64,000 nucleotides of DNA from Siderastrea radians (taxonomy: Eukaryota > Cnidaria > Anthozoa > Scleractinia > Rhizangiidae), in the NCBI GenBank assembly GCA_964017195.1, contig OZ024896.1, positions 31,469,430 through 31,533,429 of the forward strand. Reading direction: 5' to 3'. The translations under genes were made by a program, and so were the position numbers. The notes under the pieces were generated by a model. It had not been told where the DNA came from, ran no database searches, and saw only the letters and a program-made list of their open reading frames with translations. Below are positions 46,401 through 57,355 of the stretch, one piece after another; the stretch's first letter is position 1, and every line of letters begins with the position of its first letter.

Positions 46401-49400
46401 AGGATTCACAGGGTCGCTCGTCGCAGTTCCAGGTATCATAAATTCCAACGTGAATATGACATATCGCTTTATTTAAAAAGCAATCCTTGCAAAAGGCATT
46501 GCAAACAGGAGCCAGCCCGCTTCTTTTTGCCGATTCCAAACAAGCCGTACAGGCTGAGACGTATTTCAAAACTTCTGTGACACGACTCTTCACATCGTTG
46601 TAGTCCCCAGACTTCTCCAAATGGTATATTGCGATGGGAAACGCTACCATGTCATCCAAGAGATGTAGCAAGAAGACTTCCCCTTGCTTGATCCAACTTA
46701 AGTGGCCATCTTTGAACATCTGAATTAAATTCTCCAGCATTTTCTTATACCCATCCTTCGAAATGTTCTCTGCATCTTCAACTGTTATTGCAGGTGAAAT
46801 TCCAAATAAACTCTCTTGGTATAAGCAGGCACCAGGCGAGATTGCTTTCTGGTCAAGTACAACTGTAGTAAAGACAACCACGGACTGATCGCAACGAAGA
46901 ACCATCTTTGATATTCTTTGAAAAATTTCAAGTGCAATTTCAATGAAATTTACAATGACCCCACTGAAAATGAGGGGAACACAGGCTTTTTTGTACCAGC
47001 TAGAGTTAGAAAGGCCAAAGTGATTAACAGTGTTTGGTTTGGGTAAAGGAATTGGGCCTTGTGTTATTTTCACGTTTTGTCCTACGTTGTGCTTTCCCAA
47101 GTAAATATTATAAGCCTGGCGACCAGAGACAGATTCCCTTATAAGCTCTTGTTGCAAAACTGCTGCCGGAAACAACTGATGCAGATTTCTTATCCCTCTT
47201 ATGGGGTCACTTGATATTCCACCATAAAACGAACTAAAGAGGTCTATTTCTTGAAAATGGCAATGACTCTCCTTTATAACGTTCTGCTGATAGAGCTCGT
47301 TCATTCGTACAAATGTTGGGTGAATATCTTCCGGATTTACTGAAAGGACAAATTAAAAGCATAATGTCGGTATAATGCATGAGAAGGTCTCTACAGGCAG
47401 ATACAGACTGACTGCTGCCCGTTTTTTATCGGTTTACGTTGGATACTTCGTGAGGAAACAAAGGAAATCGGCAGAGACTGTAACACTGGAATCTTTCGTA
47501 GAAACACTGAATGCTTAGAAGAGTTTATCAGAATTTGTGTTTATGTCTACCGAAAAACTGATTTCTCTTTTTATGGTGTAGGTTTATTTCCCTTTGTTTC
47601 AGTTTTGTGATAATGACTATAAAAACAAATAAATATAAATCCCACCTGTTAGAAATTATTTTCAAATAAAATTTATTGCAACCCACACCAACGTGACATT
47701 TTCTTGATCAACTGGTAAGTAATGAATGTAATATTTGGATAACACGGATAATCTACACAAAGATCTGATTGCTTGTTTCTGGAACGACTGAAAAACTGAA
47801 GGTTTAAAACAATAGTTATTCCAGTCCTGCAATATAATGGATAACAAAACAACAACGCCAAACAAACTGGGTAAAGTTCAACAAAATTTTTCTTAAATCA
47901 ACTGAGAAAATGCATTGGCATGAATATAAAAAAACACAACAACTTACAGTGCATTTACTGGAAAGTAATTTCCTCCACAAATCAACCAATTTATGTTCAG
48001 CAGTCTAAAATTTGGTTTAAATGCATATATACAAGCACTCCCAGTAATCACATTTAATCAGGTAAATGTTTGATGAAGATGCAAAGTAAAAGTTTTTCAT
48101 CTTATAGCACTGTTCATGTTTGTTCCTTTGTTTGTTCAGAATAAACAAAACCACAGCAGCATCAACTGATGCAATTTTCTTTACCATTAAGAAATTTTAC
48201 AATGGCTGAATTTAAGTAGATGGCTTACTTAAAAGTCCATTCTGATTAACATCTTCTGGGTCCAAAATTTCTAACACTGCATTTTGTCGGACATATAGCA
48301 TCCAGTTTGATTCCAGAAGATCAAAGTGAGGATACTGACTTCGGGCAAATGCACTGAACTCTTGAAGTGTACATTCTCGTGTCCCATGTACTGTAAATGA
48401 AAAAAAAATGTGCCTTTGAAAATTATGACCATACATTATTACTATGATCTGTAATTTTCTTTAGAGGGATGAATGAAATTTATTATTTAGATAATTCTGT
48501 GTAAAGGCAAATTCCTGGGTGATCACATGTGAAACTGTTAACATTGAAGGACTATAGGTGCTGTCATTTTCAAATGTCTGACCTGTTTTGCAATCCTCGT
48601 CTTCACATTCTTTGATGTTTGGAAGACCAGTTAAAGTACTCTTGTTAAAGTTAAAGGGGGATATTCTCACTCCTGTGAAATAAACAAATACAATAATTCA
48701 TTAAACAACAAATTCACAATTAATTTGGGAGCTTGGTTTAATCATATTGATTCCACGTTTGGTGCTTAAATGCTCTCTTTCTTAGGGAAATATGTAAAGT
48801 TATATTTCCTTTGAAGGTTTTAAACAATAAAAATTCTAGTCTTGCAATATCATAGGTATCCAAAAAAGGACCTACAGTTTAAATGTAATGAAAATGAAGT
48901 GAGGAAAATTTGTAACATGATAATGGCTCGTATCAGACTACTCCCATAGACACGTCATCACATGATTCATTTATGAAACATGTCAGAAAGGGAAAAGCAG
49001 AACCTTCTGAGGTAAAGATGCCTTTCTAATTTTTTGTTATTTTTTTTTATTTATAAGCTAATGCATGATAAAGTAAATAATCCCTTTTTAATTCTCTATG
49101 TGATTACTCAAAGGGACCATGTCATGACTGAATGACCAGTAACCGGTTTAATACATTTAATCTAGGTTTTCAAAATAAACACTTTGAACTAAAAGTTAGT
49201 GAAAATATTTCTCCTGTTGATCTCAACATTAAAAACATTGCTATATTTCAAACAAAAATGTCACCTGGGCATCATGATGAAATATATGAAAGAAACAAGC
49301 TCCCTTTGAACATTGTTCAGTCCAACAAGTATTGCAAAAAACCTATTTTGCAAGCCCTTTCAATCTTCATCAATTTTTCCCAGCCTTTTCTTCTTTACAG

Positions 49401-51395
49401 TTTTTTTGTATTTCAGTTGCTGTGTTATTGAAATGTTTTAGTATACTTTAAGTTGGTTGAAATTTAGAGCCTTAAATACTAAACATCTATACCTGAAACA
49501 GTCACCTCTTGAAAACCATGGGCTTTACCCCCTTGACACACTTCAACAGCAGGGGTAAGGCATTCTTTGTTGGAGGACAAGTATTGCTCATGTCTCCTCA
49601 GAAGCACATCTGCTGCAGCTACCATGAAAGATAGAAACATAGAAACAATTTTACAGTTATTTAACTTGTAATGTTGTGTGTCAATAATAAAATTTCAAAG
49701 TTTTAGTCTAAACAAAGATTAGAAGGTGTGGCTGCTAGACCCTATCCCTGAAGTGCTCTGTATTTTTTAACCTCTTGCACAGACATCTCCCATAAGTAAT
49801 GAGTTAGGCTTGCTTCTTTTTTTTTAATTGGTTACTGCTTACAGTTTGGGGACAAAGTATTATATAAAAACTATTATATAATTCAATGAACATCTAAAAT
49901 TCAGAAATACTGTGCTCATATTTGGGTTATTTATATTGAAGTTTCCTGGCTAATAAATACATCTTATTCGTGCAGATATTTTGTGAGTTGCGTAGTATTT
50001 TTCCGAGCCCCGTAGGGGCGAGGTAAAATATTAGCAATGAGCAAAATGTCCACTTGTATTATATGTTAAACCATCGAATAAGGGATTTATTATTACACTT
50101 ATTTTTCCAGTTTGCTTGGGCCAGTATTCCGTAAGTTTGTCGCCCGTATTTTTGCCCTGTTCTACTGTGTAACAACGTGGCACATTTTGCGCGTTCTTTT
50201 GCCCTAATATGGAAAAATGGTGCAATAGTGGAATAATAACACTACATATAAGCAAAACACACAGTATTTCATCAAAGAAAATACATTGAAAAGATGTGGT
50301 CAATAACATGTTCAGTGGATTATTATATCATCACAACTGTATCATACATAAGCTACTGTAAATGTACTTACCTCTGTAGCGTGATGTCACTGGGTTATCC
50401 ACATGACTGCTCTTTATATGCTTCCAGAAATGATCATTCTTTATCATAATATCATTCAAGTGTCCAAGTGCCACAACAGCAGCACAGATTGGGCATTGAA
50501 CACACAATGGGTTAAGTAATAGATCAGCAGATCCAAACACCTTCCTTACAGCAGCTCTTTTATCAAAAAACCTTCTCAGTTCGCATGATGTGAGTAGTTT
50601 TCTCACTTGGCCAGCAAGCTGTTGTCCTTCTGGACATGGTGCTACAACAGCTTTGGTAGAGTGAGAAACTGAGCAAGTTTTGCACCATGTTTCCTTCAAG
50701 TTACGTCGAATTAGTTCCCGCATTGCATCTTCTCTAGACTTCTTTGGGAGCCCTTGGATGAACACGCCGCTCCAGTCCTTTTCTATTATCATGTCCAGCA
50801 CATTTTTGACATTCTGCTGTGGAGCATTTGACACTGTTGATGGACCGGGTAGCTGAGAAGAAAACAAACCACGTGTTTGCAAGGCGGCACTGGCAGCACT
50901 AGAGACGGTTTCAACTTGCAATGTTACTGTACAATCTTGGCGACTCTTCAGAAAAAAGACAAACGATTCCCATGTCGCTGAATTCAAAGTGACTTTGCAT
51001 TCGCTGTGATTGTAGTAAAGCTGTGCATTCGTTCGAGAAGTCGAGCAAGCATTTAACACTTTCGTCTTAAATAAATCAAATGCATTAACTGACTTCAATG
51101 AAAACATAAATGGAATGAAGCTGTCACTACTGTCTTTTCTCACAAGAGCAGTATAAACTGGCTCATTTTTCTCATCACCTTTGGAAGCGTGGCGATCCTT
51201 CCTTCCAGACTTGCGCCGGTAGGTTTTACGCGTTTTACTTCTGCTGAATTTCGTCTTCTTATTTTCCACCTCCCGTACATATTTGCTTCGCTTTCCATGT
51301 CGACTTCCCGTGCGAAAATCATCAATATCAGAGTCCGAAGAGGACGAATCGCTTTCGGTTCCACTGCTGGAAGAAGTGCCAGTAGATTCCGCCAT
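43402..51395 (-). CDS. Transposon-encoded 1,779-residue protein with BED-like zinc finger, Cys/His cluster and NHL-like propeller
   Basis: Function not recognised. Exons are 51395-50372, 49618-49493, 48672-48583, 48390-48229 and 47339-43402. All four introns are phase 1 with good GT/AG sites and the spliced frame is fully open. Exon 1 encodes a Ser/Asp-rich then basic N-terminus, an unassigned globular region and a BED-like finger (CVQCPICAAVV ... HFWKHIKSSHV, about residues 300-335). Exon 5 (1,300 residues from its first Met) has a cluster CTACLES ... CNAFCKDCFLNKAICHIH and NCDERPCESC. Next comes a propeller-like region with NHL-style blades, for example FPFGLCEMDGEIYFSDHLKH and DGPSNSAKLCFPAGVA. 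A conserved-looking block follows, with RMIEGFYGHV and NNPTVLQF. That block is reminiscent of the ENFF...NPTxxQF motif of P-element/THAP9-like transposases (weak inference). A second frame at 43,317-43,500 also looks coding, so the true C-terminus may differ. Confidence 0.8.
49963..50063. mobile_element. Foldback element in intron 1 of the transposon gene
   Basis: The centre TTTTTCCGAGCCCCGTAGGGGCGAGGTAAAA forms a hairpin (quoted here as two facing arms, CCGAGCCCC and GGGGCGAGG). The outer arms near GATATTTTGTGAGTTGCG and GCAATGAGCAAAATGTC also pair loosely. It has the same style as the element at 1,738-1,846. A nested insertion inside the larger element. Confidence 0.5.
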
Positions 51396-51604
51396 GTTGT
51401 TCGATCGGCACCAGTCCTACGACCGAGTTGAGTGTCACGTGGTTCAAATCAGGGCGGAAAAGGCGGGAGAACGCTTTTCCCACCCTGGTTCAAATATATC
51501 CCGCAGTTTTTACTCCTCCCAGATTTATTTTGTTTGTTTGTTTTTTTTAATATAAACGGGCTATTGTTGTATTTAAATTATTTTTATTTTTTGTTTGTTT
51601 GCAA

Positions 51605-51762
51605 AAATACGCTGGGTATGTAAGGTACAATCACTGGGGAAGCATAAAAACGGCTGGGTAAAAAAAAAATATTCGCTGGGTAGTGGGGAGACTAAATTTC
51701 CACTGGGTAGGGGAAAAAAATCCACTGGGTCGGGTTCCACTGGGTCTGTTACAGAGGGGTGT
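51605..51762. repeat. Right inverted end and subterminal GCTGGGTA/CACTGGGT repeats
   Basis: Repeats at about 51,611, 51,632, 51,652, 51,675, 51,702, 51,723 and 51,739 lead into the inverted terminus. Nearly all point the same way as those at the left end, so the arrays are not mirror images. Confidence 0.75.
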
Positions 51763-51936
51763 TTTACAGCAAACGTAATTCGCTGCCGTTATGAAACAAA
51801 AGGTTGTTTAACAGGGGCCTGACTGTTCTGCGCCCTGTCCTTACAGGAAGACTTCGTTTCACTTCTTATGTAAAACGTAGTGATAAGCAAGGGGCTTAAA
51901 ATAGCAATTAAAGCCGAAAGACATGATAGAGTCAAT

Positions 51937-53270
51937 TGATCTTGAAGACCTGGACTGGTTCAACTGGCATAGATGTAGACTGGTGTTGATCCACTTTCAA
52001 AAGCCATTGAATATAGATGGCATACAAATTATTTGTGGATATTGCAGTCGACACATACAAATAAAACGAGTTCATACAAGGAGAAACATCGTGATCAGCG
52101 GCTTAAAATGGTTAAATTATTGCCTTTCCCAGATATTGCACCGTTCACAGGAGATATTTTATACCGAGATACGTTGTCTTAGTATCACAAGTTTCGTGAC
52201 CTTCAGAAAAATATAATGTTACATAACCAAAACACTTTTAATTGTGCTCCTGTTTGACTTTCAAATCTTGTAACTCTTCTCAACAGCTTAAAAGGTGCTT
52301 GAACTATAAACGGAATCCATTTGATATCACAGTTTGATCAATTTTTCCCGCTTAAGTTAACTCTTCCGGTTTGTCCGACATCTTACTAATCCCACTCCAG
52401 AAATGGTTGCTTGGATTATGTAAAGTTTGGTAAACAAAATGTTTTCTCGTTCTCTCTCTCTCTTCTCGCTTCATTTCATTGATGATTTAAAAGCAGCTTT
52501 TCCTGAGATAAAAATCGCCAGTACTTCTAAGGAATCATTTCAGTAAACATATCAAGCAAATCATTTCGTATCAAAACAGCAATTTTGAGTATTATTTTTA
52601 ATAATTGGTAGTGGTTTTCTGACCGTTACACCAGAGCACAAGAAAGTGTTTTTGTCACTTTGCAATATTTCTCTGATGGTTCTGTTCTCGCCTTCTTATT
52701 CAAAACTGCAAGAATAATTTCAAACCATAATCTTAAATGAATTAATACGGATTCTAACATGTATTAGCTTTTTCTTAAAGTAGCCGCTACTTTAAGAAAA
52801 AGCTAATATCAATATTCAAATCAACTTGGTTGAAAACCGCAAAATACGCTTGACATAGTCCATTGTTTACAAGTGATACTGAATCGCTTGTTTTATACAG
52901 TCCAAAAAGAAGAAATTTTAAATTCAAGGCCCATTCTTGCCTCAATGCAATTTTTTGGTATTGAGACAACATATTAATCACGGAGCAGCATCGCAGTCCT
53001 ATTGTGATACTTTCGTTCGGTTTAGTTGCAGTTTTTGTCCTCTATTAAGTCTGCCTCCTTCGCATGATGTATATTTTATTGACGAAATAAATCTTGCCTG
53101 CAATCTTCCATAGGGAACCAGGTTTCCAAACTCTTTCACAAGTGATGCTAAACACCTTGTAGTCAATTACGCACCAACGTTTTCCTCAGAGTTAAGGAAA
53201 CTGCTTGCCGATTATTCACGTGGTTGGTATCTATGACGGACAAGTGATAATAATAGGACATTAAGAAAGT
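51937..53270. repeat. Non-coding module, copy C
   Basis: Landmarks in order: GACCTGGACTGGTTCAACTG, GGAGAAACATCGTG, TCGTTCTCTCTCTCTC, GATAAAAATCGCCAGTACTT, TTCAAATCAACTTGGTTGAA, AAATAAATCTTGCCTGCAAT and GTTGGTATCTATGACGGACA. The next copy repeats them about 1.35-1.45 kb further on. Confidence 0.8.
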
Positions 53271-53320
53271 CATGATGGGGTAATTAACGACCTGGACCGG
53301 TTCAGTTGGCATAGATGTAG

Positions 53321-53572
53321 CCTGGGCCCGGTTGTTCGAAAGCCGATTAGAGCTAACCCTGGGTTAAATATCGCCCAAGCTTTCTGATTCTTTTGTATAA
53401 AAGCATTACCGCTGCTAATTTTAAGTGACGGTTTGAAAGCAGCCAAAGTGAAATTGTTAGGTAAAAATAATTTACTGGAATCCACGTCGTTATGGAATAA
53501 AAGCGAATTAAAAAATACCGCTAATCTTGGGTTAGCTTAACCCTGCTTCGAACAACTGGGCCCTGGTGTTAA
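53321..53572. mobile_element. MITE with GGGCCCGGTTGTTCGAA ends, about 250 bp
   Basis: The ends are CTGGGCCCGGTTGTTCGAA and TTCGAACAACTGGGCCCTGG. The inner arms AGCTAACCCTGGGTTAA and TTGGGTTAGCTTAACCC also pair. The unfilled site is visible in copy C (GTAGACTGGTGTTGATCC), which suggests CTGG as the duplicated target. Confidence 0.8.
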
Positions 53573-53797
53573 TTCACTTTCAAAAGCTATTGAATTCAGA
53601 CGGTATGCAAATTATTGGTGGATATTGCAGTCGACGCGTACAAATAAAACGAGTTCATACAAGGAGAAACATCGTGACATGGTTACTTATTGCCTTCACA
53701 GATTCTGCACCTTTCACAAACGGTGAACGTTGTCATCGGTATCACAACTAACTGTTTCGTTCTCTCGTTCTTCTCGTTCTCTCTTCTCTCGTTCTTC

Positions 53798-53799
<2 letters not shown>

Positions 53800-53888
<89 letters not shown>
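53800..53888. repeat. (TC)n microsatellite, about 90 bp
   Basis: An uninterrupted CT run. The corresponding tract in neighbouring module copies is only about 10-20 bp. Confidence 0.95.
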
Positions 53889-53894
<6 letters not shown>

Positions 53895-55010
53895 GCCTCG
53901 TTTCATTGATTTACAAGCAGCTTTTCCTGAGATAAAAATCGTCAGTACTTCTAAGCTGGTAATGAATTCAGTAAACATATCAAGCAAATTATTTCGTCGC
54001 AAAGCAGCAACTTGGGGTATTACGTGGTGTAGTGGTTCTCCAACCACAATTAAAAGTGTTTTTATCACTTCATAATATTTCTCTGATGATTCTGTTGTCA
54101 CCTCTTTATTCAAAACTATAAGAATACTTTCAAATAAGAATCTAAAATGAATTAATCCGGAATCTAACATGTATTTGTTGACAAAGCTTTTTCAGTAGCA
54201 AAACATCATTCAAATCAACTTGGTTGGAAGAACGGAAAATACGCTTGTAAGTCCATTGTTTTCAACGGTCCAAAATCAGGCCCCAAAAAATAATAACACA
54301 GACAAAGACATTCAAGATTACTTGAAATCGTGACTTTGTAGTTGAAAAAGAGGAAAATTTGAATCTCAGGACCCATTTCTTGCCTCAATGCAATTTTTTG
54401 GTACGGAGAAAACACATCCGTAAACACGGATAAGCATCGCATTCCTGTGGTGACACTTTCCTTTTGTTTGGTTTTAGTTTTTCCCGTCTATTAAGTCTGC
54501 CTCCTTTGCAAGTGATTTTAATGACGAAATAAATCTTGCCTGCAATCTTCCTTAGAAAACAATGCAGGTTTACGAACTCTTTCACATGCAGATGCTAATC
54601 GCCTTGTAGTCAATTACGAACCGCAACGTTCTCGTCAGATCTAGAGTTCAGGAAAATGCCTGTTATTCACATGGTTGGTATCTATGACGATCAAGTGATA
54701 ACAGTCTATTAGGGCCAAACCACTCGATCACCCAAAGTCAATATTTTTCTTGACGACAACAGCTATTGAAATACAAAATGAGTAAATAAGAGTGAGTTAG
54801 CAAAAACTCTTAAATACGTTGATAACCTTTGGGTATCAATATCAACTGGCCTGTCTGCCCGACAACTTTCTCCTCACATCTAAAATGGTTGGTTTGATTA
54901 CAGTGAGGTAAAAGAATTGTTGTTTTCTCCTCCCCTCTCTGTCCTTTCCGCCTCATTTCAATGAGAATTAAGAAGCAGCCCTTCCTGCTTTGGTACGTTA
55001 ACAATATACG

Positions 55011-55627
55011 TGACTCAACAATTTTTCGTAACAAATGGCACCAGAATGTCGTTTCTTAGATTTTTGCGAAAGCCGCAATGAAACAAAATCAAGAACACCA
55101 CTAGTGTCAATAGAACTTTCTTGGCCTTAAATAACAAGTTTAAGACACATGGTCAGCAATATTTTCCAGCCATATCATCAAAGCATCGATTATTTTTCGG
55201 TGCATATACTAAGACCATGCACAAAACTAAGTTTTAAAATGTTTTTTGCGATTTATTTGAACTAAGACATACAGGATTTTTATTCTTGTATATCTTGTTT
55301 GCCTTACTCGGCTGTGTACAGTTTAAAATGTCGGTATTGGTTTTTCAAAGTGAAACCTGGCTCGCGCAAATTTTCCATTTACTGTTTTCGGGGATTTTTG
55401 CTTATTGCTGTCATGGAAATATCGATTCTCACGAAATGCAAACCACACTAAAATTCAATCCAAAACCAATGACTGGTGCAATTTTCACGTCCATCCGACA
55501 AGGAGAAGACTGTCTAAGAGCGGATTGTAAATTAGTTAGGTGCGGTCCAAAAAACTGTATCGAAGCCGTTAAATAACAGAAGCAAGCCAAATTGGTCAAA
55601 CTTGTCTCATAACTGAAAGGATCTTAC
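55011..55627. other. Stretch with no gene seen
   Basis: It contains a plus-strand ORF of 96 codons at 55,286-55,576 with no recognisable content and no matching repeat in the window. I make no call on it. Confidence 0.4.
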
Positions 55628-55935
55628 CTCCAGGTATTTATATGCACTGGGGCAAGGATCACCAAACTTGTTGTTATTAGCAACCAAAGCACACCCCGGA
55701 CGTCCTTGACAATCACTGCGTACTTTGCCAAGCGCCCCTGCAGCTTCGCAGTTTGTGGTTCGTATCGGTCCTCCACAGATATGGGCGCCAGTCAAACGAC
55801 CATAGTTGGCAGACACGATATGGGTTCTTTTGTTGCCATGGCAATGGATTGAAAGTGAGCCACCCACACAAACTTGTACCAACCTTCCAAATTGCGCACA
55901 TGATGCGCTGAACTGGGCACGCAGCTGTACGTCAC
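55628..55935 (-). pseudogene. Stray copy of SUEL lectin exon 3, probably a gene fragment
   Basis: The translation keeps QVCVGGSLSIHC, ANYGRLTGAHICGG, CQGRPGC and FGDPC...YKYLE with a GT donor, and closely resembles exon 3 of the lectin gene at 35.6-37.2 kb. The intron flanks on both sides are also similar. Near the 5' end it differs by 11 nt between the acceptor (CAG before GTGACGTAC) and the domain body, so the ancestral start is out of frame. An internal CCCAG before TTCAGCGCATC could restore phase if used as an acceptor. I found no signal peptide exon or first-domain exon upstream, so an expressed gene is unlikely. Confidence 0.75.
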
Positions 55936-56189
55936 CTGAATGTGAGAAAGACGGAAACAACAATCGGTCACTCCCTTTTTTGCCTTTTCTTTTGAGTAAT
56001 CTCCTATGCAATAACAAGCTCAAGGTCCTTATCCAAATTAAGAGGCTGCTTGCTTTAATTTCCAAAAACCGTTAAGGTGGCCGAACACAGTTTTCATGTA
56101 CGTATACGTTATTCATCGTTATTTTCAAACCAATGGCAGTTGAGCGGCCAAAATTGGCAAAATGCAATATCAAGTAAAAAGGATTATTT

Positions 56190-56420
56190 GACCACTATTC
56201 GCCGAAGGCGAGACAAAGTCGAGGTGATTATTCCACAATATTCGCTTAGCCTGAGGAGAATAATTGTCTTAGTATAATTGTTCAAGTGATTATCAGAGCA
56301 AATGCATTTTCTTTTTTCTTTTCTCCAGAAACAGCAAAAATCGCGCGGTGGCCATTTTGAAAATTAGTGCTTCAGTATTATAATCACCTCGCGTGGGGTG
56401 ATTATAGCAAGATATGACGT
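56190..56420. repeat. Foldback fragments with CGAAGGCGAG / GGTGATTAT arms
   Basis: Segments such as CTATTCGCCGAAGGCGAGAC, GAGGTGATTATTCC and CACCTCGCGTGGGGTGATTA resemble palindromic elements elsewhere. The boundaries are not clear. Confidence 0.35.
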
Positions 56421-56490
56421 GATCCTCGACCAATCAGTGCGCGCGCTTTTCTATGATCACCCGAGGAAATGTCTCGTGTTTCCTAATTAA

Positions 56491-56532
56491 ATCCCCCCAC
56501 CTCTCCCCTTTTACCGCCTGCCACGTAGGCTA
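56491..56532. repeat. Terminal fragment of the AGCCTGYGTGGCAGGC repeat family
   Basis: ACCTCTCCCCTTTTACCGCC followed by TGCCACGTAGGCT matches the ends of the inverted pair at 61,619-62,022. Confidence 0.5.
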
Positions 56533-56659
56533 TTCATATTCAGGTGCAGAGTGAGAGGGCGAATATTTTTAAGGTGTCCTTCTTTAAAGCTGTCCCTGTA
56601 ACCCTAAACAAGAAAAACCCCAGGGGCATTAGATCCAGTGTCCTAACGGATTTATACCC

Positions 56660-57355
56660 CCTCGGAATTGGACCCCCGGTCCAAATCCGCTAGCAGATAT
56701 GGCCCCCTTGGGTCCACTTTCGCTAGTGGATTTGAACCCCCTTCGCGGATTTGGACCCCCTGTAAAAACACACTCTACTAAGTGACTTAAACAGAAAATC
56801 TGGCTATTCGGCATATAAAGTAAACCACCAAAACTACTCTTTCGCCGGCAAACCATTTCTTTCGGGTTTTATGGCATGGTAATTGTAAACAGCAGATTAC
56901 CTTGCTATACGTAGAACCGCAAAAGCTAATTTATTAAGCTGCCGCGCTTGAAACCAAAAGTAAGATGTCTATTCCCCGAGTCTAAAAGCGTACCGGGAGA
57001 CTGAAGACCTTCTTCTCAAAACTTGCCGTTTCAAAAGGAAATTATTGCCTTATTGAAGGGGGTCCAAATCGGCGAGTGGGGGGTCCATATCCGGATATGG
57101 ACCGGGGCGTCTAAATCCGCTCTGACACCGGCCGTTGTTCTCTCTTTCCTCAGGTGCAAAATATATTACTGTCATTCAAGATACGATCCCAAGTGGTGCA
57201 CAACGACTTTCATGAAAATTTTGGCGAATCGACACTAAACGAACGAAGATAATGAATTAGGTTGACTAACTCTTAAATAATGCAGGGACTACTTGAACAA
57301 ACAGTAGCGAGGTGAAGCCGGATCTTGGTGTAGATCAGGATCAGCAATATGGAAT
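56660..57355. repeat. Dispersed repeat, copy 2 (first copy at 32.21-32.99 kb)
   Basis: The same order of landmarks as copy 1, from GGTCCAAATCCGCTAGC to AAGCCGGATCTTGGTGTAGA. It lacks about 90 bp present in the first copy near its right end. Confidence 0.85.

Larger units (their letters stand above)
43035..51762. mobile_element. 8.7-kb DNA transposon-like element of unrecognised superfamily
   Basis: The left end ACACCCCTCTGTAACAGACC is matched inverted at the right end for about 28 bp (mirror end GGTCTGTTACAGAGGGGTGT). TTTACA flanks both sides (43,029-43,034 and 51,763-51,768), a plausible 6-bp target duplication. Arrays of CACTGGGT/GCTGGGTA spaced about 20-25 bp lie inside both ends. The interior holds one complete five-exon gene on the minus strand that starts 367 bp from one end and stops 367 bp from the other. 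The insertion lies within an older array of duplicated non-coding modules, which continue on both sides. The structural evidence is direct; autonomy and activity are inference. Confidence 0.8.
53283..54705. repeat. Non-coding module, copy D (with MITE insertion and expanded TC tract)
   Basis: The same landmarks as copy C in the same order and strand. It differs by a 250-bp MITE at 53.3-53.6 kb and by expansion of the TC tract to about 90 bp. A partial further copy follows at 54.7-55.0 kb (CTGTCTGCCCGACAAC, then CCTCTCTGTCCTTTCCGCCT). Confidence 0.8.

Noticed and set aside
43035..51762. Assignment of the 8.7-kb element to CACTA/EnSpm because of the CACTG motifs
   Set aside because: The CACTGGGT motifs are internal; the actual ends are ACACCCC...GGGGTGT and the flank duplication is 6 bp, so the assignment is not supported.
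53748..54170. ORF with an RE-dipeptide run (140 codons)
   Set aside because: Translation of the (TC)n microsatellite and the non-coding module.
55286..55576. 96-codon plus-strand ORF starting MYILFALLGCVQF
   Set aside because: It has a hydrophobic start but no recognisable domain, no splice context and no paralog in the window.
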